A stretch of DNA of 64,000 nt from Auriscalpium vulgare (Eukaryota > Basidiomycota > Agaricomycetes > Russulales > Auriscalpiaceae), in contig JAHBBC010000027.1 of assembly GCA_019915015.1 (NCBI GenBank), forward strand, positions 310,001 to 374,000, read 5' to 3'. Under the pieces are notes generated by a model. It was not told the DNA's origin and did not search any database. It saw only the letters and a list, made by a program, of their open reading frames with translations. Below, in pieces: positions 54,712 to 64,000 of the stretch (positions are counted from its first letter, which is position 1; the number at the start of each line of letters is the position of its first letter). The translations under genes were made by a program, and so were the position numbers.

Positions 54712-56064
54712 TTAGTCGAGCTCGTTGAAAGCCCGAGATGCCAGGATGAGGGAAGCAAGGGCCTGCTCCGGGGTGACGTTGCGGCGGCTCGCAGCTGCGG
54801 CGATCGGCTGGGGTGCGTCGGGGTCAGAGCTCGAGCTGTAGACTAACGGTCAGCACAGCTGCTCCCCATCGATGCCATGGTGCAAAGGCCAACGCACCTG
54901 ACTGCATGCCCGGCCGGGGAAGGGGTGCCGAAAAGACCGCCGAAAAGACCCTCCAAGTCGCCCCCGATGTCGCCCAGGCTGATGCGCTCCTCAAGGTCAC
55001 GCCTGTAGACAAACGGTCAAAACCTTCCTCACCGACCGCACCGTGCAAATGGCAACACACCTGAGTGGGGTTGGGGGGGCAGAAGGTGTGAACGGGGTCG
55101 AGCCGTCGGCGCAGAATGGGGGGCCGGGCTTAGCTCCCACGATATCACTAATGACAGGAGGAGTAATAGGGCTCGAGCCGTCGGCACACTGCTCAGGGCC
55201 TTGCGGCGGTGGGCGGAAGGAAGGGAACGAGCCGTCGGCGCACTCCATGATCGGAAGGCCGGAGATATGGCTGTGGACGAATGGTCAGAACAGCTGCTCA
55301 GCATCGACACAATGGTGCAAACGCTAGCGCACCTCGTGGTAGGCAGCGAGCCGTAGGCACACGTCTGAATCGCGGTGAGCCCTTCACGTAGGACATCGTT
55401 GCGAGTGCGGAAGCCATCACGCCTGTGGACAAATGCTCAGCACATCTGTTCCCAACCAGCGCGATGGTCAGAGTGTCAACACACCTGGTGCTTGCATGTG
55501 TGGCGCTCGGCGGCGCGGCGCTAGAGCTCGAGCCACCATCGACAAGGCTGAGAAGCTTCCCACCAATCCCAGTGACCGCACCTGCTGCGAGACCGCTTAG
55601 CGCGTTCTTCTTGAGGACATCCTCGATAGTGTCCTCGCCCGCGCCCAGGAGGCTCCCGAGGATGCTGCGGCCAACGAGGAACTCCTCCATGTCGCGGCGC
55701 GTCGGCGTGGCCGTGGCCGTGGGCGCGGGGGCTGCGGGGGCGGAGCTCTGGGATCCACCGCCGAAGACTTTGCCTAGAAGGGGGACGGCGGCACCGCTGA
55801 GAATGCCTGCGCCGACGGTCTTGAGGGCTTTGCCGGCGTCGCTCTCGAGCACAGGAGCGAGGTCGCCGAGAATGCCGCTGATGCTGAAAGGCTCGCGGGC
55901 AGCGAGCTCACGCTCGAGAGCGCGGGCCTGATTGTCACTGGTACAAGCGAGATGTCAGTAGAGTTTGCGCAGTGACTACGCGGGGCGTACTGGAGAGGCG
56001 CAGCGACCGTGGAGGAAGCAGCCGAGGCGGCGATGAGCGCGATGAGGGCGGCGTTGGAGTGCAT
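54712..56064 (-). CDS. Secreted protein with Cys-Ala-(Asp/Tyr)-Gly-Ser repeats, unknown function
   Basis: Six exons (56064-55991, 55937-55485, 55422-55333, 55270-55061, 55002-54898, 54835-54712) join in frame to 351 aa. Residues 1-22 are a clear signal peptide (ALIALIAASAASSTVAA). An Ala/Gly/Leu-rich part follows (GILSGAAVPLLGKVFGGG), then TCAYGSLP in exon 3 and three CADGS motifs in exon 4 (ECADGSF, QCADGSS, FCADGST) in a Pro-rich setting. The end is a Gly-Leu-Phe-rich stretch and RNVTPEQALASLILASR, with one N-glycosylation site (NVT). I do not recognise the family; a small secreted or cell-wall protein is likely. Introns 2-5 (62, 62, 58, 62 nt) all split the codon after AG and resemble one another, introns 3 and 5 at 50 of 62 positions. 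Confidence 0.82.
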
Positions 56065-57749
56065 GTTGATACAATATTAGAACGACTAGTGATGCTTTGC
56101 TTGAATTAGTTTTTGCGTGGGAGTGCGATGGAAGTCGTGATGTAAAATGGTCGAACAAAGGCTGAGCGGCCATGCAGAAGGCAAAGTTAGAGTCGTGCGC
56201 TGACTATTCGATGCCGGGAAGTTACTCACCAACCAGTGCCTATGCGGTGAATAAGAATGAACGAAGTGAGCAGGAGCTGAAGAATATCGATGGATGCGAT
56301 GGTGCTTTAATAGAATGAGCTCAGTCGTGAAGAGCGTGTACCGGGCTACTCGGGATGAGGCAGGTATCATCACCATGAGTTGTCAGATACCTCCGGATGC
56401 AACAGAAATCTTCTAATACAGATGTCTGTGACCGAATCCGTCAGCTTGGTTGTCATTCAGCACATGAACCATGCAGTCGCCTACTCACCTGCTCTCCGTA
56501 GACTGTAGTCAAGTCCGTCCAGTTCAGTCCAAGCTTCGCATTTCGTTCCTATAGATGGCCATGAAAACACCTGAGGACAGGCGAATCATGCAGCACTCAG
56601 CTACCAGGTCGACATTCAGTTCCGCGTTGATTCAGTGTGGTGGCAGTCGGTGTGCCGACACGCGGCAGTTGCCATTGCTTCTGCGCCTCGGCGGCAATCT
56701 TACTGGGCCTATTCTGCGGAGCACGCATGTCCGTACGCGCACAAAAGCAGTGTGTATTGATGCGGATGTAGCGAGGGGTAAAGAATATGCATGCGCCTTC
56801 ACTCCGAGTCGGAGCCCCGAGTCGGAGCCAGCGTCAGCTCACAGCACGGAGCGCCCATCACCTCACCGCGGCTACCTGCGTCCAATCGCATACGTACTGC
56901 ACCTGGTCGGTTTGCCTGGGCTGTTGGCTATATTGCTACGTATCTCAATGTCAGAGTTTGAGCGGTACGTCGGAGGATTATTCTTACCTCTAGCAATGCC
57001 TTTCCTGGCCATCAGAAGCCCAGCTGTCCACCGACAGTTCCAGGGCACGCTCACACGCTGAACACCGCACAATCCTGTAGCCAACGATCCGTGATGGGTA
57101 TAGACTTCGCGCGGCTCCATACGTCCGAGACTACCGGACAGACGAGTCGGAAAGGGTGCACTGAACGACATGGTTGGCACGCGATGTGTCCGCCCGGATG
57201 ACTAGGGATGCTTGTGGTACGTTGAAAGAGGCGACTGTTGGCCGCCACCCAGGCTTCGACGCCTCACATGGTCCTGAGCACCGCGCTTTAGCACACGGCT
57301 CAATGCCGGGATGAGAGACAGTACGCACTGCGGTAAGACCCTTTGACCGACAGCGCGTTCCAAGTCCTTGGATATGACGAGGCGCCTATGAAGCGGGAAA
57401 ATCGGATGCCCAGAGCAACCCCGACGCCGTGCGGAGGAAGCGCGGGCAAGGCTGGCGCCGACCCATCAGTATATCTGCGAGGCGCGAAATGATGGACGTA
57501 CGATCCGTTATTCGAGGCGGCATGGTTGCTTCAATATACTCGCGCAAATGTATGCGGGTGTTCTATGGGACTTTGGACTGGAGGAGCGCGTCGCCGAAAG
57601 CATCTTGCAAGGCACAGGAGGATGTGTAGGGATACCATGGGATGCGGGCAGCGAGGCGCAGGAACTGGTGCCAAAATCAAGGCGTGTGAGATGGAGCAGG
57701 CGAGTAGAAACATACCGCACACGATGCAGTGAACAGATATTGACATTCC
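56065..57749. other. Intergenic, nothing supportable
   Basis: It contains the upstream region of the secreted-protein gene. Open frames are short and featureless. Confidence 0.4.
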
Positions 57750-58994
57750 GAAAGCCTGATGGTCAAAGCTCAAGCGGCCTATCTGCGATGTCCCGTCAGA
57801 CCGCACATAACAAACCATGTGTGAAGGGACATACATTCTGTAAAAAAAGCACAGGTACTCGCGCGGGTGGTGTGCATCGTGTATGCCGGGCTGGGACGCG
57901 ACAGGAAGTACGTAGACCGTTGAACCAGCGAAGACAAAACGACGAGTGAAAATGAGAAGGCTCGGCAAATGCAAAGGAGGAAAAGAAAACGAACTGTAGA
58001 GTGGTCGTCCGTCGCTGAGACGCGCATCTCATCTACCACACGACCAGTGCTCGGTCGACCATATCCTCTACCCTCAGCATGCGCAAGCCTGCGCGACGCT
58101 CACGCAGGCCCACGCATGGAAGGAGGTGGAAGGTCGCTGCGAGCGGCGGGGTCGCCGCGATGTTGGCGATGGCGGTGCGAGGGAAATTAAAATACTCACC
58201 ATGGCGTCGGCGCCGGTATCTTGAAGCTTGCGGAGACATGGATGACGTCGATGAGGTCAAGAAGCTAGGTTGCAGTGGAGAGCAATGAACGGGTGGCGCT
58301 GCTTGCGCATCCCCATTGGCTAGTTAGCAAGACGCAGGAGATGGTGGTGCTGCAAGGCATGCGCGTGAGATAGAGTACGCCAGCAGAAAGACACCGCGCA
58401 CCGTGAGAATACCAGCTGCTACATTTCCTAAATCTTGATTGTCAAAGTAACAGCAGCCTAGCTGCGATGCCCCGTCAAGACGATCATAGGACAGTAGGTG
58501 TGTGAACGCAGCACGTACATTCCGTGCAAGGGCACGGATCCTGCGCGGGCTGTGTGCCTCCTGTAAGCGGGACTGGGACGCAACAATCAGTCAGTACAAG
58601 CCCGAAGATGAAACGACGCATGAAAAAGAGACGGCTCGACAAAGGAGGAACACGACAACGAGCCGCCCGCCGCCGCCCGCCGCCGACGCTCACATCTCCA
58701 GCCACCGCAGAGCCACCAGTGCCCGCAAGAGACGACTCTGCCGTTACCTTCAACATGCGCAAGCCTGCGTGAGCCTCGCGCAGGGCCGTGCATGGAAGGA
58801 GGTGGAATGTCGCCGCGATGGTGGCGATGGCGGTCTGAGCGTGGTGACAGTACCCGTCATGGCGTCGGCGCTGGTACGTTGAAGCGTGCGGGGACGTGGA
58901 TGAAGTCGATGAAGGCCAGACCAGGTGAGTCCGAAGAACGACGGACGCGTGGCGCTGCTGGCGCGTCCTCATTGGCCCTCGCCCCCACGTGACC
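57750..58994. repeat. Tandem duplication of a ~670-bp unit
   Basis: Unit 1 (about 57750-58330) and unit 2 (about 58430-58994) share CTATCTGCGATGTCCCGTC / CTAGCTGCGATGCCCCGTC at the start, ATGCGCAAGCCTGCGYGA in the middle, GGCGATGGCGGT, ATGGCGTCGGCG, and the end GTGGCGCTGCTKGCGC followed by the inverted CCAAT box. The second unit ends in a complete promoter module. The first has lost the E-box. On the minus strand both units encode a LREAHAGLRMLK / LRERRAGLRMLR peptide, so they may be relics of a duplicated gene. Confidence 0.6.
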
Positions 58995-59072
58995 GACGCG
59001 TTAAACCGCGCCCCAGCGACCTGTTTGGCTTCAGGAGAGCGGACAAGCACCCCGCGCGCATATAAGGGCGGC
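58950..59072 (+). promoter_or_regulatory. Repeated promoter module (copy 5, best preserved)
   Basis: GGCGCTGCTGGCGCG, CTCATTGGCCC, CCCACGTGACC, CTGTTTGGCTTCAGGAG and CCGCGCGCATATAAGG follow in order, with the ATG of the small first exon at 59115, about 50 bp after the TATA. This is the only copy on the plus strand. Confidence 0.6.
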
Positions 59073-59114
59073 CCCAGACGTAGAGTGCCCGTCCAACTTT
59101 CTCTTCCCCCCACG

Positions 59115-59279
59115 ATGGCCCCTACACAGGCCGCCCGAGTCTCCTCATCATGGTCCTTTGTATGCGCTCATACCGCTTTGCTACGTACGCCCGCCCTTTC
59201 CTCATCTCGCTTTGTTTCTGATCGCCTGCAGTTTGCAGTCCGCTCTTATCAACTTATCAACTATGATCTGGACACCTGA
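59115..59279 (+). pseudogene. First exon of the repeated family (MAPTQAARVSSSWSF), possibly a very small gene
   Basis: The ATG at 59115 opens MAPTQAARVSSSWSF, then a GTATGC donor. A CTGCAG acceptor near 59232 would join it to FAVRSYQLINYDLDT and a stop. The SSSWSF...RSYQ pattern matches the copy at 5092-4997, where the same residues occur without an intron. The product would be about 30 aa. No longer continuation was found. The family is unknown. Confidence 0.3.
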
Positions 59280-62200
59280 GTTCTCGAGACGCCGGTGTCA
59301 GGCTGAGGTACGCAGCGACCGCACGCATGTGCTCTTCTAGATCTCGTGCTGATGTCCCCGTTCTGTACAGTGCTGCAGTCTCGAGATTCTATGTGCATGC
59401 TGAGACGGTGGAGATCTCCTGGTAAAAGAGGGCTTTGCCGGGTCGAGTGTTAAGGAAGCGGATTTGGACATGGGCAAGACTTTGGTCTGTATTCTCCGTG
59501 GTATTCTCGCACCATCATGACTCTGCTCTCTTTGTAGCGCTTGTTCTTCAGAATATATGCGCGTTTTAATTGCTAGCTACGTCGTCTCGGCAACCGGGTG
59601 GCTGGCATGAACAATAGGTATTGCGAAGTTTACGACATACAGCCGCCGCATGCGATCCACCCGCCGTCGCATCGTCTGCCAGAACATCTCACGCGCTACG
59701 GGCCCTTCCTATGCTATACCGCTCGTCACGGGGCGGCAGAGTCTGTCGATGGCAGAGCAGCTTCGAACATACAAAATCTTCATCGTGACGCGCACATCAG
59801 TCCTAGCAGCGTCTGCTCGCTCCACGATCGACATATGCGCCACTGCCGATGTTACAACCCTCGTAGGCTCTCCGGGGCATTCATGCACTGTACCGGCCCT
59901 TGTGTGGTACCAGATACGTACCTTCTCGGCCAGTCAGTTCAACAATGTACAGGTCCATTACAAACGAGCTTGGCGTACCGTCGCCCTCGCACATGCTCTG
60001 CACGATCCATGAGTAATATATGCGCCAGTGTCGACGCCGGCAACGCTGTAGGTGCGTCAGTAAAGCATCGAGCAAGGTGGGATAATGTCCTGAACGCGCT
60101 AGATTGTAGGCGTGTGGCTGCTGCGCATGTCCGCAAGGACCTAGATGTCTTCTCTCGTACGTCGATGGTTATAGTGGTACCTACTGCGATGCGTCAGCTC
60201 GTCTGCTAAAACAGCTTGCGGGGACGTACCGTCTGTGCGCACAGAGTACAGCGCGCGCGTTGGTTTTTCTGCGCGGTGCGAGGCTGTCAATGGCGCAACG
60301 GGGCGTAGATAATCTGTTGGTCAGGGAATAAATAGCTTTGTACAGAACGAGAGCGAAATCAGCGCACCGATAAATCAACCGACGACTGCTGGATACATGA
60401 CGAAGGCGAGCGAGCGGATAGACGGCATCTGCGTCGTAGTTGGTCGTGTTGACACGCGCGGACCCTGTTGAAGGGCGGTGAGAAAGAGCCGAAGATTTTC
60501 CAAGCACAGAAGACGGGCGCGTACCAGCAGACCAGAACGCTCGAGTTGGTTCGGCTCGAACCCGTCATTTCCTCATGCGTAGATATATTCTGAATAATAG
60601 TTCATGGTGCAATCGGGGCGCATCCAGGAGGACAGAAGTCAGGAGCAGAGCTGGTGCGTCATCTTGGGCGTCCGGAAGCCGTGCTGAGCTCGTCCAGCAG
60701 CATACATCTTGATGCCCAGCGTCGACATCCACCAAAAGACCACACAAGCGTGATATGCCATGATCGCAGGGCGGGATGCAAGTGTGGTCAACGGGAGATC
60801 TTCGGCTGGGAATTGCGGACGCATGACGAATGTACAAGCTAAGCGTACGACGAATCGATGTCGACTTGGAGAAGAGACTTAGAGGGCGAGCGCGGAAGGG
60901 GAGACGCGTAAGCCTCACGTTTTGAGCTCCACCCAAAATGGTGCCGTGATGCCGGCGTCAGCGCAACGTCGACCTCGACAATGTCGTCTCCCACCGACAG
61001 GCCTGATCTTAACCTCTTCGATATCCTTCGTTTTTCGAGGCCATGAGATGTCCAATATACTGAAAGCCCGGGCTTATCAACGTACATCCATTCCTACCAG
61101 CACTGCAAGCGCGGCCACGGCGCGACCCAGCTTGTGACCTCAGCTTGGGCTATCCAGTCGAGTATGCGTGTCTTGTCCCGCGTGCGGAGTCTCAACCGAA
61201 GACGCTTGTCTGTCGCTGTGCTTGTCTTGAGATAGCGTTGGGAGGTATGTGACGCGTCGTCGCTCCCTGCGCGTGCTTACCAGCCGAATATCCCCAGATT
61301 TGCTTGATGGCTGCGTTCTCCGTATAAAATCAGAGCCGTCCGATTGTTGGCCGGGTGCGCGACGAGCTATAAGCATGAGGTACGAGAATTGTCTCTTTCG
61401 GCATCTAGCAAGTCGCTAACATCACTCTCGCCCTCTGACGTCTCTGCCGCATTCCTGGCCAACGACTCTCGCGTCAAACGAGATTAAACGACACCGCGAT
61501 GCATCTGCATGATCCATCGATGTACTTTCAAGCAGCCTATGCTGCGGAATTGTCGTCGCTGCCCTGAAGCGCGGTGCGTATGTGCCCGGGAGAATCGCTG
61601 ACCGAATGCTCCCGCCCTACGCAGCCCGTCAATTTCAACCATTCAGGCATCAAATATGGCTCCAAGACGCACAGGACACAATATCAGAGCAGTCATTGCA
61701 TGCGCTCTGCCGTTTAACATCACGTACGTCTCTTCTGCTGCCGCTGACATTCTACCAACCTACTTCCTCCACGTGGGAGATGTCCCATGAACGTTGTTAC
61801 GATGACGCGTAACGTGGCGCTGCTCTTGCGGTTTTGGTGCGCAATCGCGGCCTTCTTGGTTACCCGCTCAACTATTAACTCATCCTTTTTCGCAGGCCTC
61901 GCAGGCCCATCGTGCACGTTCTCATGAATACTTTCCTCATTCCTTTCCGACCATGGCGGCGACTGCCTCCGGTCGTTGTCAATCCGACGCACGACGCCGT
62001 GCCCTCATACCCGCCTGCCCATCCGTAGTGGATTCCCGGCACTTTGCGATACGGAGCGACGGCTCACGACCCCCGGCTGGCTTGGGACGTTGGCAGAAGA
62101 CTGACTGTACCCTCCACAGCATGTACTTCGGTTTCTCCTTGACACCGTGCGCTCGCCGCGGACCGGCGGACCCTCGACGCTGCGATAACTCGGTGTCCGA

Positions 62201-62894
62201 TCGACGAATGTATGTCCGAGCGACGCTTTGTGCATCTCGTGTATGCCAATACATATATTTGGTGTCTTTTCTGGAGAAGTAGAGCGCGCAGATGTGGCTG
62301 CTGTATTGTGAGCGGTTTGAGGCCTACGTTGTGATCGACTGCCTGCAATGGCTGCAGGATATAGTTCATGGGATATGCATCAACTTTGCTCGCTGAAATG
62401 CAGATACAATTGCATGGGAAAGATACATCCCACATTCGAGAGCGGCAGACTACATGAACTCCACATGTCCCATTCTTCCGCCCTGCGATGATACGAGAAT
62501 ACGAAAGCGCAAGCTTGACAAGTTACAGAAGATGGTCAAACTGCACAACCAATCCAAAATGCGAGCAAATGTCAGCGCGCAATAAACACGAAAGAAAGCT
62601 ATATGCGATAGGTACTTGCTGACCAGGCGGACTCCAAGGCAATCCGACATGCCTTGACTGGGAACCGACTCGGAGGACACACTGAAGAATGACCCCCATC
62701 AACGACAACACTGGCAGACGGTAACGCTTCTGTGGTGCGCACCAAGGCCGCCATGGCTCGGGTTCCGCGCGCTTTCAAACGATGAGCTACTAGTAGGGAG
62801 GGGTAAAAGGCCATGGTGAGGAGGTGTGTGCGCGACGCGAGGCAGCGACATGGGGGAGGGTGGGCAAGACAGGATGGGTCTGAGAGCAAATGCG
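59280..62894. other. 3.6 kb without a supportable gene
   Basis: Only short frames, overlapping on both strands, without recognisable features. Confidence 0.35.
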
Positions 62895-63000
62895 GCGTGG
62901 TTTATATGTGCGCAGCGTGTTTGTGTCATGCCTCAAAGCCAAACAGAGATAGCACACGTCGGCGCGTCGGCCGCACGTGACGTGGCGGCACAAGGGAACG
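62895..63000 (-). promoter_or_regulatory. Repeated promoter module (copy 6, partly degenerate)
   Basis: Minus-strand order: GTCACGTGCGGCC, CTGTTTGGCTTTGAGG, ACACAAACACGCTGCGCACATATAAACC. The E-box, CTGTTTGGCTT block and TATA are kept, but the CCAAT and GCGCCAGC parts are not recognisable. A CTCACCATGGCCTTT word downstream resembles the shared first exon. Confidence 0.45.
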
Positions 63001-63205
63001 AAAAAAGACGACCTGGCCAAACTCATGCACGATACTTTTGACTGAGTGTAAGATCATACATGGGCGGAGTAATGATAGCCCGTGAGCTTTGAACTCCACG
63101 CGAGAGCGAGGTAGGCCGGAACGAAGCCGCGGACGTATTCATTCATCTGCAATTCCACCCGACTGACATTACATTGACAGCAAGCGAGTGCTAGAGAGAA
63201 CACGC

Positions 63206-63517
63206 ATGGACCGTGACTCAAACTTTCGTGGAATGTTGGACAGTTCGTTTCTGACCACCGATATGCATGGTGAAGAGTTTTTTGCCTCCCGGTCTAGAGC
63301 TTATAACAGCTTTCGTGCCCTGATTACGACGCCTCAGCACATAGGAAAAACACTGGATCAGCAACGCACCTTAGACTGGTACCACATATATCGAGTCTTT
63401 GACGGAGCTCCAGAATTCCGAGACTGGCTGAGGGCATACAGAGCAGAAATGAACGTTACGCAAAGATGCGCGCAAGCGATGAGCACAGCGTCGGCAATGA
63501 GCACCTCAATCATATAA
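63206..63517 (+). CDS. Hypothetical protein, unrecognised
   Basis: The ATG at 63206 opens a 103-codon frame beginning MDRDSNFRGMLDSSFLTTDM and containing HGEEFFASRSRAYNSFRALI, then LDWYHIYRVFDGAPEFRDWL. Composition is balanced, unlike the Arg/Ser/Pro-rich chance frames around it, and there is no competing long frame on the other strand in this part. No domain, signal peptide or membrane segment is seen. It could be one exon of a longer gene continuing toward the right edge. Confidence 0.35.
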   Translation: MDRDSNFRGMLDSSFLTTDMHGEEFFASRSRAYNSFRALITTPQHIGKTLDQQRTLDWYHIYRVFDGAPEFRDWLRAYRAEMNVTQRCAQAMSTASAMSTSII

Positions 63518-64000
63518 CCGTCATTCCAAAGATTACAAGAGTGTTTCGGATTGACGACGACTTGATCTTTGCACGCTGTGTAGAGCTCTGTTGGCGCTGG
63601 TCAGATGGAATCCATATAAAAGTCTCCGGATGCGTACGGAACAAAAGCAAGGCGGCCAGCTCACAGACGAACTGCAAGAACATTGGCAGACGCATGGTAA
63701 GAGAGGAGAGCTGGCGAGGAGCCGGGAGATATTTGTGTGGGTTTTTATACAGAACCTATATCGCGAATACAAGGCAGTGTGACAATTATGCGCTCGCCAC
63801 ACCACGCAACAACCACGCACCGCAGCCGACTCCCACGTTCAACTCGGCGACAGCCTCGTTCGTTTTTTTTTTTCATTTTGGTCGACAGCAATCACGACGC
63901 GCTGAGCACGAGCAAACTAGACATTGTGGGGGCATCAGATAGAAGCCCACGGTGTTGTGCTGCATGTACGGGGTGATGAGGCGACGCGGTGTCGCGGTCG
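63518..64000. other. Right edge, no supportable gene
   Basis: A 12-T run lies near 63870. Nothing else can be supported. Confidence 0.4.

Overview
This window reads as nuclear DNA of a filamentous basidiomycete, most likely an Agaricomycete. The genes that can be modelled are split by 48-63 nt introns with GTRNGT-type donors. The mobile elements are of the kind described from mushrooms: a KDZ (Kyakuja-Dileera-Zisupton) transposon carrying a TET/JBP-type dioxygenase, and a DUF6589-type gene fragment. No bacterial operons, rRNA genes or CRISPR arrays are visible. Most long open frames in the GC-rich flanks are probably chance or decayed sequence.

Host DNA occupies 1-20187 and 52067-64000. From the left it holds the 5' end of a sedolisin-type secreted peptidase (1-201, minus). 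Next come several copies of a repeated promoter-like module (E-box, CCAAT box, GCGCCAGC element, TATA), some followed by a tiny conserved first exon. Then comes a small metabolic group: an SDR oxidoreductase (10029-10900, minus), a seven-exon phenol-2-monooxygenase-type FAD monooxygenase (11693-14133, minus) and a second SDR (17524-18387, plus). The two SDRs are paralogues with the same intron positions. To the right of the mobile block are a decayed flavin amine oxidase (about 52572-54360, plus), an intact six-exon secreted protein with Cys-Ala-(Asp/Tyr)-Gly-Ser motifs and mutually similar introns (54712-56064, minus), a tandem duplication near 58 kb, and one unrecognised small open frame (63206-63517).

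The middle 31.9 kb is nested mobile elements whose ends and target-site duplications can be read directly. An outer element (20188-52060) has 28-bp terminal inverted repeats and a perfect 6-bp duplication, CAATTC. It is split by two insertions. The first is a 15.1-kb KDZ transposon (21937-37014; ~602-bp TIRs that are nearly identical; perfect 8-bp duplication ACGTACAA) encoding an HMG-box-like protein, a TET/JBP dioxygenase, a viroplasmin/RNase H1-N-like protein and a broken KDZ transposase. The second is a full copy of the outer element's own family (38831-51807; perfect 6-bp duplication CCCTCA). It encodes an intact 531-aa DD35E integrase plus two long spliced genes of unknown function, one ending in a J-domain-like HPDK segment. 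The KDZ transposon itself carries two copies of a hairpin-ended element, one inserted in the transposase gene and one containing a further inverted-repeat element with captured gene fragments.

The integrase-bearing family (6-bp duplications, TATGG...TATACTGTAAAAGTATTCC ends, AT-rich ACACAGGT subterminal repeats, ~13 kb, three genes) is the best candidate here for a little-described system. I cannot assign it to a named superfamily from sequence alone.
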